A stretch of DNA of 64,000 nt from Burkholderiaceae bacterium (GCA_017983955.1 JAGOAJ010000004.1:1-64000), one strand, 5' to 3'. Counted from the first letter of the stretch, positions 1-9,261 are shown. Numbers and translations: made by a program. The notes: a model not told the origin generated them from the letters alone.

Positions 1-40
1 GGCCATAATGGCACTGCGCTTTTTACCTTAAAACTGGCGA

Positions 41-556
41 TTAATGCGCCATAGTTTTAGCGGATTTCACCTCGCACTGAGCACTGGCTTTTTGACCGTT
101 ATCAAGCATGAAATCCATCATCACGGTGCTACCTACGGGTATGTCTGCCTGTGGCTTTTCCAGCATGGCATGGTAGCCACCCGGCTTAAACTCCAGTTCG
201 CTGCCCGCAGGGATGTCTATGGCGTCAGCCATGGACATTTTGCTTAAGCCATCGTGATTGGTGGTCTGGTGCAACATAACCATGCCATAGGATGGCGATG
301 CCGCACCCACCAACTTAACCGCGTTAGCGCCACTATTTTTGGCCACAAAGTACCCTGCTGAAGGCGCAGGCAGCGGCAAAGAACGTATCCAGCAAGACGA
401 TACCGTAAGGTCCTGGGATACCGGAGCATCAGCGACGGCTGTCGCGTTGTGCTGGTCACCTGCCTTGTCATGACGGTGCCTATGCCCCTCATGGGCTGAT
501 ACTGTCGTTGTCACGCTAGCCAGGCCTAAAAAGCCAATAAATACTATCTTCTTCAT
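41..556 (-). CDS. Periplasmic copper chaperone, PCu(A)C family
   Basis: Binds Cu(I) in the periplasm and, in characterised relatives, hands it to cytochrome oxidase assembly. A signal peptide covers about residues 1-21, ending in SA before a His-rich stretch (HEGHRHRHD). The family metal motif H-x10-M-x21-H-x-M is exact: H96, M107, H129 and M131, within the typical PGGYHAM context. The length of 171 residues is slightly above the family norm because of the His-rich N-terminus. The DUF2946 gene lies upstream on the same strand with a 51-base gap, suggesting one copper-related unit. No strong ribosome binding site is visible. Confidence 0.9.
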   Translation of the reverse strand: MKKIVFIGFLGLASVTTTVSAHEGHRHRHDKAGDQHNATAVADAPVSQDLTVSSCWIRSLPLPAPSAGYFVAKNSGANAVKLVGAASPSYGMVMLHQTTNHDGLSKMSMADAIDIPAGSELEFKPGGYHAMLEKPQADIPVGSTVMMDFMLDNGQKASAQCEVKSAKTMAH

Positions 557-607
557 AATTCATCCATGTGTAGAGGGTCAGATATACATCCTAAGAAAAA
601 ACTTAAG

Positions 608-1018
608 CTATCTGTACACAGGAGGGGCTCGCGCACCCAACGGGGGGCCACGCACCAGCCACAAGGGAATACTACTTTCACCGATACTGTGCAGTATCAC
701 ACCGGAAAACAGTGCTATCGCCAGGTAAACGATGGGACCCACGGGAGGCCCGTCATGACCCAAGACTGACGCCAATGCGCAATACAGAGTAGTGTGTTCA
801 GGGGAAGATGGCTCGCTATCCAGATCCAGCACACGCACAGTGGCAGCTGACAAGCCCGATACGCACATGCTTAGGGACAAGGCAGTGGCTTGCCCCTGTC
901 TGGCCGCAGGCATATACCCCATAGGTATCAGTGCATGTAGCAGGAACACCAGTGCTAACGACAGCGTCAACGTACGCTGGCGAACATCGTGGATCACGCA
1001 TCTGATTGGCCAGTTCAT
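608..1018 (-). CDS. DUF2946 family membrane/secreted protein
   Basis: The N-terminal hydrophobic segment (about residues 17-33) followed by ALIPMGYMP is typical of DUF2946, a family often found beside copper genes in betaproteobacteria. A second hydrophobic segment lies near residues 95-112. At 136 residues it has the usual size. It precedes the PCu(A)C gene on the same strand, so a role in copper handling is inferred from context only. No catalytic residues are recognisable and the biochemical function of the family is not known to me. Confidence 0.75.
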   Translation of the reverse strand: MNWPIRCVIHDVRQRTLTLSLALVFLLHALIPMGYMPAARQGQATALSLSMCVSGLSAATVRVLDLDSEPSSPEHTTLYCALASVLGHDGPPVGPIVYLAIALFSGVILHSIGESSIPLWLVRGPPLGARAPPVYR

Positions 1019-1129
1019 AGCTGCAGAGTGTACTACGACACAAGCTTAGTTATACTGGACTGGCGCCTGGCTAACAGGTCTATAGGACCTGGCTTGCACA
1101 GCCTTTTAGACACTGCATAAAAATACAAT

Positions 1130-1570
1130 ATGACAACACTATCTAGCGACACCCCGGCCTGCATTACCGTCGAAGGCTTTAAGCAGCTACTGCAAGATGT
1201 CCACCCATTTGCAGCACTTTTGGAAATTGAAATACTGGAAATTGGCCATGGCACCGCCGTGCTGCGGCTACCTGAACGGCCATCGCATCAGCGCTTGGGC
1301 GGCATGGTCGCCGGCCCTATGCTAATGGGCCTGGCCGACTTGGCGCTGTATGCCGCCATCGTAGGAGCCACAGGTAACCCCGAAGCCGTGACCGCCAGCC
1401 TAAGCATCAACTTCTTGCGAAAATCCCCTCCTGGCGGCGTCCTGGCACACTGCACCATACTGAAAACCGGCCGCCTGGCTGCCGGCGAAGTCACCATAAC
1501 CCCTGTCGTTGGTGGCGACCCCGTAGCTCATGCCATCAGTACCTGGTCGCTTCCTAAGCCCCGCGCATAA
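1130..1570 (+). CDS. PaaI-like hotdog-fold thioesterase
   Basis: Probable acyl-CoA thioesterase. The 146-residue protein is one hotdog domain. The central part reads HQRLGGMVAGPMLMGLADLALYAAI (residues about 55-79, split as HQRLGGMVAG then PMLMGLADL), the helix and glycine-rich turn expected for PaaI/YigI-type enzymes, followed by TASLSINFLRK. The substrate cannot be read from sequence. No Shine-Dalgarno is visible before the ATG, and a TTGCAC element at 1094-1099 lies about 18 bases from an A/T-rich -10-like stretch, so a very short leader is possible. It is divergent from the DUF2946 gene. Confidence 0.8.
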   Translation: MTTLSSDTPACITVEGFKQLLQDVHPFAALLEIEILEIGHGTAVLRLPERPSHQRLGGMVAGPMLMGLADLALYAAIVGATGNPEAVTASLSINFLRKSPPGGVLAHCTILKTGRLAAGEVTITPVVGGDPVAHAISTWSLPKPRA

Positions 1571-1600
1571 AAAACGCCGCCCTTAAAAACAAGGGCGGCG
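1570..1600 (-). terminator. Intrinsic terminator of the BMP transporter operon
   Basis: A perfect 10-bp stem (1575-1584 with 1591-1600, cgccgccctt and aagggcggcg) has a 6-base loop. On the minus strand it is followed by a T run (complement of the As at 1570-1574), and it lies 28 bases past the stop of the binding-protein gene. On the plus strand it lacks a T tract, so it serves the minus-strand operon best. Confidence 0.85.
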
Positions 1601-1627
1601 CACTTGGTGCTTAAGCAGCGTTACTGC

Positions 1628-2716
1628 TTATTTTGTAGGCAACTTACCTGCCACGCCTTGAACGTAGTAGTTCATTTTGTTCAGGCCATCGTCATCCAGA
1701 ACGCCGGACTCCAGCTGAACCTTACCTTGGTTATCGGTAATAGGGCCGGCAAACGGAGCCAGCGTACCAGCAACAATTTCAGCTTGTTTTTCGGCGACTA
1801 GTTTGCGGATGTCATCGTTTACAGCAGGGCCAAAACCTTCCAGAACGGCCATGCCTTCCTTGATGCCGCCCCAGGTGCTATCGGACTTCCAAGTGCCGTT
1901 CAATACATCAGAGGCTTCTTTAGTGAAGTATTTACCCCAATGATGGGTAACCGCGGCCAACTGGGCGTTAGGTCCGAATTTGCTCATGTCAGAGTGATAA
2001 GCAACAGCGTACTTGCCCTTTTCTTCGGCAGCCTGCACCGTGGCGGTAGAGTCGGTATGGTGGGTAACTACGTCAGCGCCCTGCCCCATCAATGCCAGCG
2101 CGGCGTCACGTTCCTTGCCTGGATCAAACCAGCTGTTCACCCAAATGACACGTACTTCGGCGTTGGGGTTCACACTGCGCAGGCCACGCGTAAACGCGTT
2201 AATGCCCTGCAAAACTTCAGGAATCGGGAAAGCACCCACATAACCAGCGATATTGGACGTGGTCATTTTGCCAGCGACGATACCCGCCAGGTAACGTGCC
2301 TCGTAGAAGCGCGAGTTGGTAGTGGCTACGTTTTCGGCAGTTTTATAGCCGGTAGAGTGCACGAACTTGACGTCGGGGAACTGTTTTGCCACCTTGATGG
2401 TGGGGTTCATATAGCCAAATGACGTGGTGAAAATCAATTTGTTGCCCTGCTGCGCCAGGTCACGGATGACGCGTTCAGCATCAGCGCCTTCAGGCACGTC
2501 TTCAACATATTGAGTCTTGATTTTATCGCCCAGCGCCTGTTCCATTTCCTTGCGGCCAATATCCTGCTGCCAGGTCCAACCCGCCTCACCGATTGGGCTC
2601 ACATAGACGAAACCAATTTTTAGCGGTTCCTGGGCATCGGCAGCTAAGGCCTGCGAGGACAAGGCCAGCGCGGGCACAATCGCCGCTGCGAATAAAGCTT
2701 TTCGTAGTAATTTCAT
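1628..2716 (-). CDS. BMP family ABC transporter substrate-binding protein
   Basis: Periplasmic binding protein of a nucleoside-type importer. The signal peptide (residues 1-25, ending ALA) has no lipobox Cys, as expected for a Gram-negative soluble binding protein. The mature part starts with LKIGFVYVSPIGEAGWTWQQ, the BMP/Med family signature, and FTTSFGYM and FVHSTGYKTAENV follow. Length 362 is usual. It is the last gene of a four-gene operon (ATPase, two permeases, binding protein) and ends at an intrinsic terminator. Family members bind purine nucleosides or related compounds; the actual ligand is inferred only. Confidence 0.92.
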   Translation of the reverse strand: MKLLRKALFAAAIVPALALSSQALAADAQEPLKIGFVYVSPIGEAGWTWQQDIGRKEMEQALGDKIKTQYVEDVPEGADAERVIRDLAQQGNKLIFTTSFGYMNPTIKVAKQFPDVKFVHSTGYKTAENVATTNSRFYEARYLAGIVAGKMTTSNIAGYVGAFPIPEVLQGINAFTRGLRSVNPNAEVRVIWVNSWFDPGKERDAALALMGQGADVVTHHTDSTATVQAAEEKGKYAVAYHSDMSKFGPNAQLAAVTHHWGKYFTKEASDVLNGTWKSDSTWGGIKEGMAVLEGFGPAVNDDIRKLVAEKQAEIVAGTLAPFAGPITDNQGKVQLESGVLDDDGLNKMNYYVQGVAGKLPTK

Positions 2717-2729
2717 AGTGACATGATCC

Positions 2730-3659
2730 TTAAGAGTTTGGATTGAAATTTTTGCCCAGTGAGGCTGGCATATTAAGCCTGATCCAGTTTGCGTTACGGG
2801 AGATAAGAACCAACACCAGTATGGTTGCTAAATAAGGCAGCATAGATAATAGTTGAGACGCAATCGGCACACCCATTGCTTGCATATGATAGGTAAGAAT
2901 AGTGATTCCACCAAATAAATAGGCACCGATCAGCACACGCACCGGACGCCAAGTGGCGAAAGTGGTCAGCGCCAGCGCAATCCAACCACGCCCAGCTACC
3001 ATGCCTTCTACCCACATGGGGGTGTAGACCAATGACATAAACGCACCCGCCAGACCGCAGCAGGCGCCGCCGAATAGCAAAGCACTTAAGCGTATGCGAC
3101 GTACGTTATAGCCCAAGGAGTGGGCAGACACGGGGGACTCACCCACGGCGCGCAGTATCAAGCCAGCACGCGTGCGATGCAGAAACCAGACGATGGCACC
3201 ACACAGCAATAAGGAAAAATACACCATGGGATGATGCTGAAACAGCGCAGGCCCTACTATAGGGATATTCTGCAACACAGGAATGCCATATTGACTGACC
3301 TGCAGGCTGTTACCCACATAATCTATGCCCAGATAGGCCGACGCGCCAGCCCCAAACAGTGACAGTGCAAGCCCGGTCGCCACCTGATTCGCCCCCAGCC
3401 ATACAGTAAGCCAAGCAAAAAAGCCCGCCAGCGCCATACCAGCGACCGCGCCAGCCACAAAGCCCCAGCCAGTAGTGCCGGTATGAATAGTGACCGCGAA
3501 ACCAACCACCGCCGCCACCAGCATCATGCCTTCGGAGCCCAGGTTAATAACGCCTGATCGTTCGTTGATCAACAAACCCAAGGCCGCCAGCATCAAGGGC
3601 GTTCCAGCGACTATGGCAGAGGCCATCAAGGGAGCTATAGCGTCCATTATTTTCTCCAC
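2730..3659 (-). CDS. ABC transporter permease, nucleoside-type (YufQ/NupC-like)
   Basis: Inner-membrane permease of the BMP-type importer. The protein (309 residues) has about eight to ten hydrophobic segments and the family landmark GVINLGSEGMMLV near residues 35-47, plus RAVGESPVSAHSLGYNV, the EAA-like loop that contacts the ATPase. Its start overlaps the end of the upstream permease gene by 13 bases, which supports translational coupling. It is the second of two different permease subunits in the operon. Confidence 0.9.
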   Translation of the reverse strand: MEKIMDAIAPLMASAIVAGTPLMLAALGLLINERSGVINLGSEGMMLVAAVVGFAVTIHTGTTGWGFVAGAVAGMALAGFFAWLTVWLGANQVATGLALSLFGAGASAYLGIDYVGNSLQVSQYGIPVLQNIPIVGPALFQHHPMVYFSLLLCGAIVWFLHRTRAGLILRAVGESPVSAHSLGYNVRRIRLSALLFGGACCGLAGAFMSLVYTPMWVEGMVAGRGWIALALTTFATWRPVRVLIGAYLFGGITILTYHMQAMGVPIASQLLSMLPYLATILVLVLISRNANWIRLNMPASLGKNFNPNS

Positions 3660-4708
3660 CGTAATTTGTTATAGATCAGGACGTCGCAGGCCAATAAAGC
3701 AAACAACAAAATCCCCTGAAATATGCCGGTGATGGCGCTGGGCATACCCAGACGCGTTTGTGAGAGCTCACCACCTATATACAGCAAGGCCATCACAAAG
3801 CTGGAGAAAATCACGCCAACCGGGTGCAAGCGACCTACAAACGCTACGATGATGGCGGCAAAGCCATAACCGGGTGATACGGACGGGGTGAGCTGCCCTA
3901 TAGGACCCATGATTTCCCCGGCGCCGGCCAAGCCTGCCAAACCACCCGAGACCAACATGGCCACCCATAAGGAGCGGCGTGAGGAAAAACCGGCGTAACG
4001 GGCAGCCAGCGGCGCCATGCCACCCACACGCAGGCGAAAGCCCGAGAAACTACGGGACAGATACAGCCAGCCTATCAGGGCAGCCAACAAAGCCAGGGCC
4101 ATGCCCAAGTGCAAACGGGTACCCGGCAAAATAATAGGCAGCAAGAAGCCATCAGAGAACAAACGCGATTGCGGGAATCCAAAGCCATCTGGATCGATCA
4201 GGGCCCCATGCACCAAGTAGCTAAGCAAAAGTTCTGCCACATAGACCAGCATTAAAGACACCAGAATTTCGTTGGCGTTGTAGCGATCTCGCAGCCAGGC
4301 CGTAATGGCTGCCCAGCACATGCCGCCCAATGCACCAGCCAACAGCGCCAAGGTCACCAACCAAAACCCGCCATTGGTTTCATTGTCGAAATACAGAATA
4401 ACGGTACCGGCTGTGATGGCCCCCACCACCAACTGGCCTTCGGCGCCGATATTGAACACATTAGCGCGAAAGCACATAGCCAGCCCCACCGCTATCAGCA
4501 ATAAAGGCGCCATTTTGATGCCCACTTCCGACCAGCCGCGCAGATCTTTGATGGGTTCAAGAAAAAACACAGCCAAGCTGGCGAAGGGGTCTTTTCCTAC
4601 GGCCAGGAATAACACCACGCCACAGGCCATGGTCAACACTACCGCCAGCAGGGGCGACATCCAAGACATCAGCCCGGAGGGCTGGGCGCGGGGTTCTAGC
4701 TTAAACAT
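3647..4708 (-). CDS. ABC transporter permease, nucleoside-type (YufP/NupB-like)
   Basis: First permease subunit of the BMP-type importer, 353 residues with about nine membrane segments. The landmark FNIGAEGQLVVGAI (near residues 85-98) is the counterpart of the NLGSEG loop in the second permease. The loop RVGGMAPLAARYAGFS is the coupling helix region. It overlaps the ATPase gene by 8 bases and the next permease by 13 bases, typical of a tight operon encoding a heterodimeric channel. Confidence 0.9.
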   Translation of the reverse strand: MFKLEPRAQPSGLMSWMSPLLAVVLTMACGVVLFLAVGKDPFASLAVFFLEPIKDLRGWSEVGIKMAPLLLIAVGLAMCFRANVFNIGAEGQLVVGAITAGTVILYFDNETNGGFWLVTLALLAGALGGMCWAAITAWLRDRYNANEILVSLMLVYVAELLLSYLVHGALIDPDGFGFPQSRLFSDGFLLPIILPGTRLHLGMALALLAALIGWLYLSRSFSGFRLRVGGMAPLAARYAGFSSRRSLWVAMLVSGGLAGLAGAGEIMGPIGQLTPSVSPGYGFAAIIVAFVGRLHPVGVIFSSFVMALLYIGGELSQTRLGMPSAITGIFQGILLFALLACDVLIYNKLRWRK

Positions 4709-6221
4709 GCGCGGCCTCCGTGGGCGTAGTCCAAAGCCCGCTCATCCATTGCCCTATCAGGTCCAGACTGGCATCGGCAGTGCTGATGGAGGGTGACACC
4801 CGGCCTTTGGCAATGACGATCAAGCGATCAGATATCTGAAAAAGTTCTTCAAGTTCTTCGGAGATTAGTAATACCGCGCAACCCGCGTCACGCAAAGCCA
4901 ATAATTCCGACCGTATCTGGGCGGCGGCCCCTACATCAACCCCCCAGGTAGGCTGAGCCACCAATAAGACTTTAGGGTTGCGTGTGACCTCGCGGCCTAT
5001 GATGTATTTTTGCAGATTACCGCCAGACAGGCTGGATGCCGCGGCACGTGAGCCGCCCGCCTTGACGTTAAAGCGTTTGATGATGTCGGCCGCCATGTCG
5101 TGAATAGCGCGAAAACGGATGAAACCGTGCTTGACTACGGTACTGTCTTGATGCGAAAGCAACATATTCTGCGCCAACGTTAATTCTGGGACTGCCCCCC
5201 GACCTAGACGCTCTTCGGGGACAAAGGCAACGCCATGAGCGCGACGCCAACCCACAGAACGTCGACCTATAGGCTGACCATCCAGCAGGATGGACTGAGC
5301 TTGGGTACGGTCATCCTCGCCGGACAAGGCCGCCAGTAATTCCTGCTGGCCATTACCAGATACGCCAGCTATGCCAAGAATTTCGCCGGCGTGCACTGAA
5401 AAATCAATTTGATCCAGAGCCGTCGCAAAAGGATGGGACTTATCCAGACTCAATTGCCGCACTTCCAGCATGGCTTTACCCGGTGTGCTGTCACGGTGGG
5501 TAATACGGGGTGGTTCCGACCCTATCATCAAGCGCGACAGACTGGCTTCGGTTTCCTGCCGCGGGTCGCATACGCCGGTGACTTTGCCTGCCCGCATTAC
5601 AGTACAGGTATGGCACAGCGCACGGATTTCATCCAGTTTGTGGCTAATGTATAGAATGCTGCAACCATCGGCGGCTAACTGGCGCAAAGTCTCGAACAGT
5701 TTTTCCACGGCTTGCGGGGTCAATACCGACGTAGGTTCGTCCAGTATCAGCAACTGTGGCTTGCCCAGCAAGGCACGGACGATTTCCACGCGTTGGCATT
5801 CGCCTACCGACAAGGTGTGTACATGGCGCTGTGGCTGCAATTCCAAACCGTATTGGCTAGCGGTATCGGCAATGCGGCGTTCTAATTCATCCAGGCGGGT
5901 GTCGCTGGGCAGGCCCAGGGCAATGTTTTCCGCTACGGTTAAGGTGTCGAACAAGGAAAAGTGCTGAAACACCATGCCTATGCCCAACTGGCGCGCCGCC
6001 GCAGGGCTAGCTACCCGGATTTCTTGGCCGTTCCAGAACACTTGGCCATCGTCGGGTTTGTTCACGCCATAGATAATTTTCATGAGCGTGGATTTGCCTG
6101 CGCCGTTTTCCCCTAACACGGCATGGATTTCACCCGGCAAAACGGTCAAGTCAACCTTATCATTGGCAACCACCGTGGGATATTTTTTAGTTATTTGCTT
6201 TAATGCCAGGCGTATCGTCAT
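4701..6221 (-). CDS. ABC transporter ATP-binding protein, two-domain (YufO/NupA-like)
   Basis: Energy-coupling subunit of the importer, a fusion of two ATPase domains (506 residues). The N-terminal domain is complete: Walker A GENGAGKST, signature LSVGECQRVEI, Walker B LLILDEPT. The C-terminal domain has a degenerate Walker A (GVSGNGQQE) and signature LSGGNLQKYI with VLLVAQPTWGVD in place of a normal Walker B. That asymmetry is usual for sugar- and nucleoside-type double ATPases. It is the first gene of the operon, with an AAGGAA ribosome binding site just before the ATG. Confidence 0.92.
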   Translation of the reverse strand: MTIRLALKQITKKYPTVVANDKVDLTVLPGEIHAVLGENGAGKSTLMKIIYGVNKPDDGQVFWNGQEIRVASPAAARQLGIGMVFQHFSLFDTLTVAENIALGLPSDTRLDELERRIADTASQYGLELQPQRHVHTLSVGECQRVEIVRALLGKPQLLILDEPTSVLTPQAVEKLFETLRQLAADGCSILYISHKLDEIRALCHTCTVMRAGKVTGVCDPRQETEASLSRLMIGSEPPRITHRDSTPGKAMLEVRQLSLDKSHPFATALDQIDFSVHAGEILGIAGVSGNGQQELLAALSGEDDRTQAQSILLDGQPIGRRSVGWRRAHGVAFVPEERLGRGAVPELTLAQNMLLSHQDSTVVKHGFIRFRAIHDMAADIIKRFNVKAGGSRAAASSLSGGNLQKYIIGREVTRNPKVLLVAQPTWGVDVGAAAQIRSELLALRDAGCAVLLISEELEELFQISDRLIVIAKGRVSPSISTADASLDLIGQWMSGLWTTPTEAAHV

Positions 6222-6244
6222 AATTCCTTGTGAGATCCGGCTAT

Positions 6245-6263
6245 GTAGCGACCACAGCGCTAC
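6245..6263. promoter_or_regulatory. Hairpin in the leader of the BMP transporter operon
   Basis: A 6-bp perfect inverted repeat (gtagcg / cgctac) with a 7-base loop lies 24 bases upstream of the ATPase start. Further upstream, at 6296-6308, is a run of Cs followed by Gs (ccccc-gc-gggggg). Either could shape the 5' leader of the operon. I recognise no known riboswitch here. Confidence 0.3.
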
Positions 6264-6393
6264 GTAACGAAAAATTCTACCGTTAAATAGCGTTACCCCC
6301 GCGGGGGGATTTCCCTAATATCGCTTTACCTACAAGCCCACTCTCTGTTTATTGCCCGCCATTCTAACCCCGCTATCACGATAGGGCCAAAGC

Positions 6394-6434
6394 AAAGGGG
6401 TATTGCCTGCGCGTGGTGGCGCGGGCAATACCCC
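6394..6434 (-). terminator. Intrinsic terminator of ddh
   Basis: An 11-bp perfect stem (6397-6407 ggggtattgcc with 6424-6434 ggcaatacccc) encloses a GC-rich inner segment. On the minus strand it is followed by TTTGCTTT. It begins 20 bases beyond the ddh stop codon. Confidence 0.8.
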
Positions 6435-6453
6435 AGTAAACGTCAAATCCAGC

Positions 6454-7440
6454 TTACAGCAGTTCTTTGCGCAAGGCTGCAGCTGTTTTAGGCGACAACA
6501 AGCCGGGAGCGATATCCAGTACTGTTTTAGCACCGGTACTTCCCTGCTGGTTTAAACGCCAAGCGGCACGTGCATACGCCACCAGCACGCTAGAGGTAAA
6601 TTCTGGGTTGCTATCCAGCTTCAGGGCATATTCAACGACCTGGTCTGTACCAGCGCCTGTTTTACCGCTGCGTATCACAAAGCCCCCATGCGGCATGCCT
6701 GCATGTTCGCGCTTTAGTTCTTCGTGAGTCAGAAAGTTAACTTCGGTGTCATAGTCGGAAAAGTAGTCTGGCATATTGACTATGGTTTCCTGAACCACTT
6801 GGGCGCTGCTGCCCTCTTCCAGCACAACAAAGCACTGACGGGTATGCTTTTGGCGAGTGCTTAACTGCGGCATGCTGCCACTACGCACCTGCTCTATCGC
6901 AGACTGTACCGGCAAGGTGTACTGGATGGCGTCCTTGACCCCAGGTATGCGGCGCAAGGCGTCAGAATGGCCTTGGCTTACGCCCTTGCCCCAGAAAGTA
7001 TAAGTGGCGCCTTCAGGCAGCACGGCTTCGCCATACAGGCGGTTCAGTGAAAACAGACCTGGATCCCAGCCTACAGAAATAATGGCGGTATTGCCTGCAG
7101 GTTCAGCAGACTGGTCAACGGCGTGAAAGTATTCTGGGACCTTGGCGTGGGTATCAAAACTATCCACAGTGTTGAACATAGCCGCCAGTGCCGGTCCCTG
7201 CTGGGGCAAGTCGCTTTTAGAGCCGCCACACAGAATCAGGACATCAATGGCGTCCTGAAACTTGACGATGTCGTCCAGTTTATGCACTGCTACCTTAGGA
7301 TTACGCAACACCACGCTGTCGGGGCTGCGTCGGGTAAACACCCCAACCAACTCCATGTCTGGATTCTGGCCCAACGCCGATTCAACGCCGCGCCCCAGAT
7401 TACCGTACCCAACAATGCCAACTCTAATTTTGGTATTCAT
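6454..7440 (-). CDS. ddh: meso-Diaminopimelate D-dehydrogenase
   Basis: NADPH-dependent reductive amination of L-2-amino-6-oxopimelate (tetrahydrodipicolinate) to meso-diaminopimelate in one step, giving the lysine and peptidoglycan precursor, or the reverse reaction. The Rossmann motif GIVGYGNLGRGVESAL is at residues 9-24, ILCGGSKSDLPQQGP near 70-84, and SVGWDPGLFSLNRLYGEA near 122-139, all typical of this family. Length 328 is normal. It is monocistronic, with AGGAG 10 bases before the ATG and its own terminator. This enzyme is best known from corynebacteria and some firmicutes and is patchy in proteobacteria, so it probably supplements the succinylase route. Confidence 0.9.
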   Translation of the reverse strand: MNTKIRVGIVGYGNLGRGVESALGQNPDMELVGVFTRRSPDSVVLRNPKVAVHKLDDIVKFQDAIDVLILCGGSKSDLPQQGPALAAMFNTVDSFDTHAKVPEYFHAVDQSAEPAGNTAIISVGWDPGLFSLNRLYGEAVLPEGATYTFWGKGVSQGHSDALRRIPGVKDAIQYTLPVQSAIEQVRSGSMPQLSTRQKHTRQCFVVLEEGSSAQVVQETIVNMPDYFSDYDTEVNFLTHEELKREHAGMPHGGFVIRSGKTGAGTDQVVEYALKLDSNPEFTSSVLVAYARAAWRLNQQGSTGAKTVLDIAPGLLSPKTAAALRKELL

Positions 7441-7521
7441 GACGAAACTACTCCTGTGTAAAACTGCAAGTGCGTAGTTATTGTAACGGCCTTGGCAATC
7501 AGACTTGTGAATGCGAAATGT

Positions 7522-7558
7522 AAAAAAAGCAACAACTGCACAAAGGCAGTTGTTGCTT
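7522..7558 (-). terminator. Intrinsic terminator of ahpF
   Basis: A perfect 13-bp stem (7527-7539 with 7546-7558) has a 6-base loop and, on the minus strand, a run of seven Ts (complement of 7522-7528). It lies about 60 bases past the ahpF stop. A second GC-rich hairpin (7562-7570 with 7579-7587, aggcctggt / accaggcct) precedes it. Confidence 0.88.
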
Positions 7559-7616
7559 AGAAGGCCTGGTGCCTTAGGACCAGGCCTAAAGGCCTAATGA
7601 CTGAAGGCCTGAACGC

Positions 7617-9200
7617 TTAAGCTACGGCAGCGACCTGCTCGACTTCTTCGTCAACCGAGGTGCGGATAAGGTGATCGAATGCACTAAGCGCGGCTTTGGC
7701 GCCATCACCAGCAGCAATCACTATCTGCTTATACGGAACCGTAGTGGCGTCCCCTGCGGCAAATACCCCAGGTAAAGATGTTGCGCCACGTGCATCAATT
7801 TCAATTTCACCATGACGGGACAAGGCCAGCGTGCCTTCCAGCCATTCGGTATTAGGTACCAGACCGATTTGAATGAACACGCCTTCCAGTTCTACGTGGT
7901 GTTGCTGATCAGTGCTGCGGTCCGTGTAGCTTAGACCATTCACTTTACTGCCATCACCGGTAATTTCAGTGGTTTGCGCCGAGGTAATGATGGTGACATT
8001 AGGCATGCTGCGCAGCTTGCGCTGCAACACGTCATCAGCACGCAACTCGTCACCATACTCAAGCAAAGTAACGTGCTTGACCAGGCCAGCCAAATCAATA
8101 GCGGCTTCAACTCCGGAGTTACCGCCGCCAATGACAGCGACATGCTTGCCTTTGAACAACGGACCATCGCAGTGCGGGCAATAAGCCACGCCAGCATTAC
8201 GGTATTGCTGTTCCCCGGGCACATTAATTTCGCGCCAGCGCGCACCAGTGGCCAAGATAATGGTTTTGCTTTTTAGCACGCCACCATTGGCCAGCCGAAC
8301 TTCATTCAAACTACCAGGCACCAAGGCGTCGGCTTCCTGCAAGTTCATGATATCTACATCGTAGACCTTGACGTGCTGCTCGAGTGCGGCCGCAAATTTT
8401 GGTCCATCAGTTTCAGACACAGAAATAAAGTTTTCTATAGACATGGTGTCCAGCACCTGTCCGCCAAAGCGCTGGGATACTACACCGGTACGTATACCTT
8501 TACGTGCTGCATAGATAGCCGCCGCCGCACCCGCAGGACCACCACCTACGATAAGTACATCATAGGGGTCCTTGGCAGAGAGTTCCTCGGCCTTGCGGCT
8601 AGCTGCACCGGTATCCAAGCGCGCTAGAATTTCCTCGACGCTGGAGCGTCCCTGGCCAAACACTTCACCATTCAGGTAAATGCTAGGCACAGACATGATT
8701 TGTCGTGCATCCACCTCGTCCTGGAACAACGCGCCATCAATTGCCACGTGACGTATACGTGGGTTTATAATGGCCATGGTATTCAGTGCCTGGACCACAT
8801 CGGGGCAGTTCTGGCATGACAGAGAAAAATAGGTTTCGAATTCGTAATCGCCGTCCAGGTTGCGGATTTGTTCAATCACGTCCTGTTCCAGCTTGATGGG
8901 GTGACCACCCGCTTGCAATAGCGCCAGCACCAGCGACGTAAATTCATGCCCCAGCGGTATACCGGCAAAACGCAGGCCGATGTCGCTGTCAGGACGGTTA
9001 ACGCTGAATGAAGGCTTGCGATGGGGTTGGTCATTACGCTCGGTCAGCGTAATGTGGGCGGACATTTGCTGGATCTCTTGCAGCAGTTCACGAAGCTCGC
9101 GGGACTTGACCCCGTCATCCAGGCAAGCAACGATTTCTATCGGTTGCGAGATCATGCCCATATATGATTGAAGCTGGGTTTTTAGCGTGCTGTCCAACAT
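7617..9200 (-). CDS. ahpF: Alkyl hydroperoxide reductase subunit F
   Basis: FAD-dependent NAD(P)H reductase that recharges AhpC. The N-terminal part (about residues 1-200) is the tandem thioredoxin-fold domain with the CQNC redox pair. The rest is thioredoxin-reductase-like: FAD motif [19 protein letters not shown] near residue 218, redox pair CPHC near 346, and NAD motif [14 protein letters not shown] near 360. Length 527 matches the family. It follows ahpC on the same strand, with a 102-base gap holding a hairpin at 9239-9261. The ATG has AAGGTG as ribosome binding site. Confidence 0.96.
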   Translation of the reverse strand: MLDSTLKTQLQSYMGMISQPIEIVACLDDGVKSRELRELLQEIQQMSAHITLTERNDQPHRKPSFSVNRPDSDIGLRFAGIPLGHEFTSLVLALLQAGGHPIKLEQDVIEQIRNLDGDYEFETYFSLSCQNCPDVVQALNTMAIINPRIRHVAIDGALFQDEVDARQIMSVPSIYLNGEVFGQGRSSVEEILARLDTGAASRKAEELSAKDPYDVLIVGGGPAGAAAAIYAARKGIRTGVVSQRFGGQVLDTMSIENFISVSETDGPKFAAALEQHVKVYDVDIMNLQEADALVPGSLNEVRLANGGVLKSKTIILATGARWREINVPGEQQYRNAGVAYCPHCDGPLFKGKHVAVIGGGNSGVEAAIDLAGLVKHVTLLEYGDELRADDVLQRKLRSMPNVTIITSAQTTEITGDGSKVNGLSYTDRSTDQQHHVELEGVFIQIGLVPNTEWLEGTLALSRHGEIEIDARGATSLPGVFAAGDATTVPYKQIVIAAGDGAKAALSAFDHLIRTSVDEEVEQVAAVA

Positions 9201-9238
9201 AATGTATTCACCTTTTTATTTGAGACACGGGAACCCGA

Positions 9239-9261
9239 CTCTTGGGCTACAAGCCCAAGAG
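9239..9261 (-). other. Hairpin between ahpC and ahpF
   Basis: A perfect 10-bp stem (ctcttgggct with agcccaagag) has a 3-base loop and no T tract on the minus strand. It sits 42 bases after the ahpC stop. This suits an mRNA-stabilising or partial-termination element that lowers ahpF relative to ahpC. The role is inferred. Confidence 0.5.
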
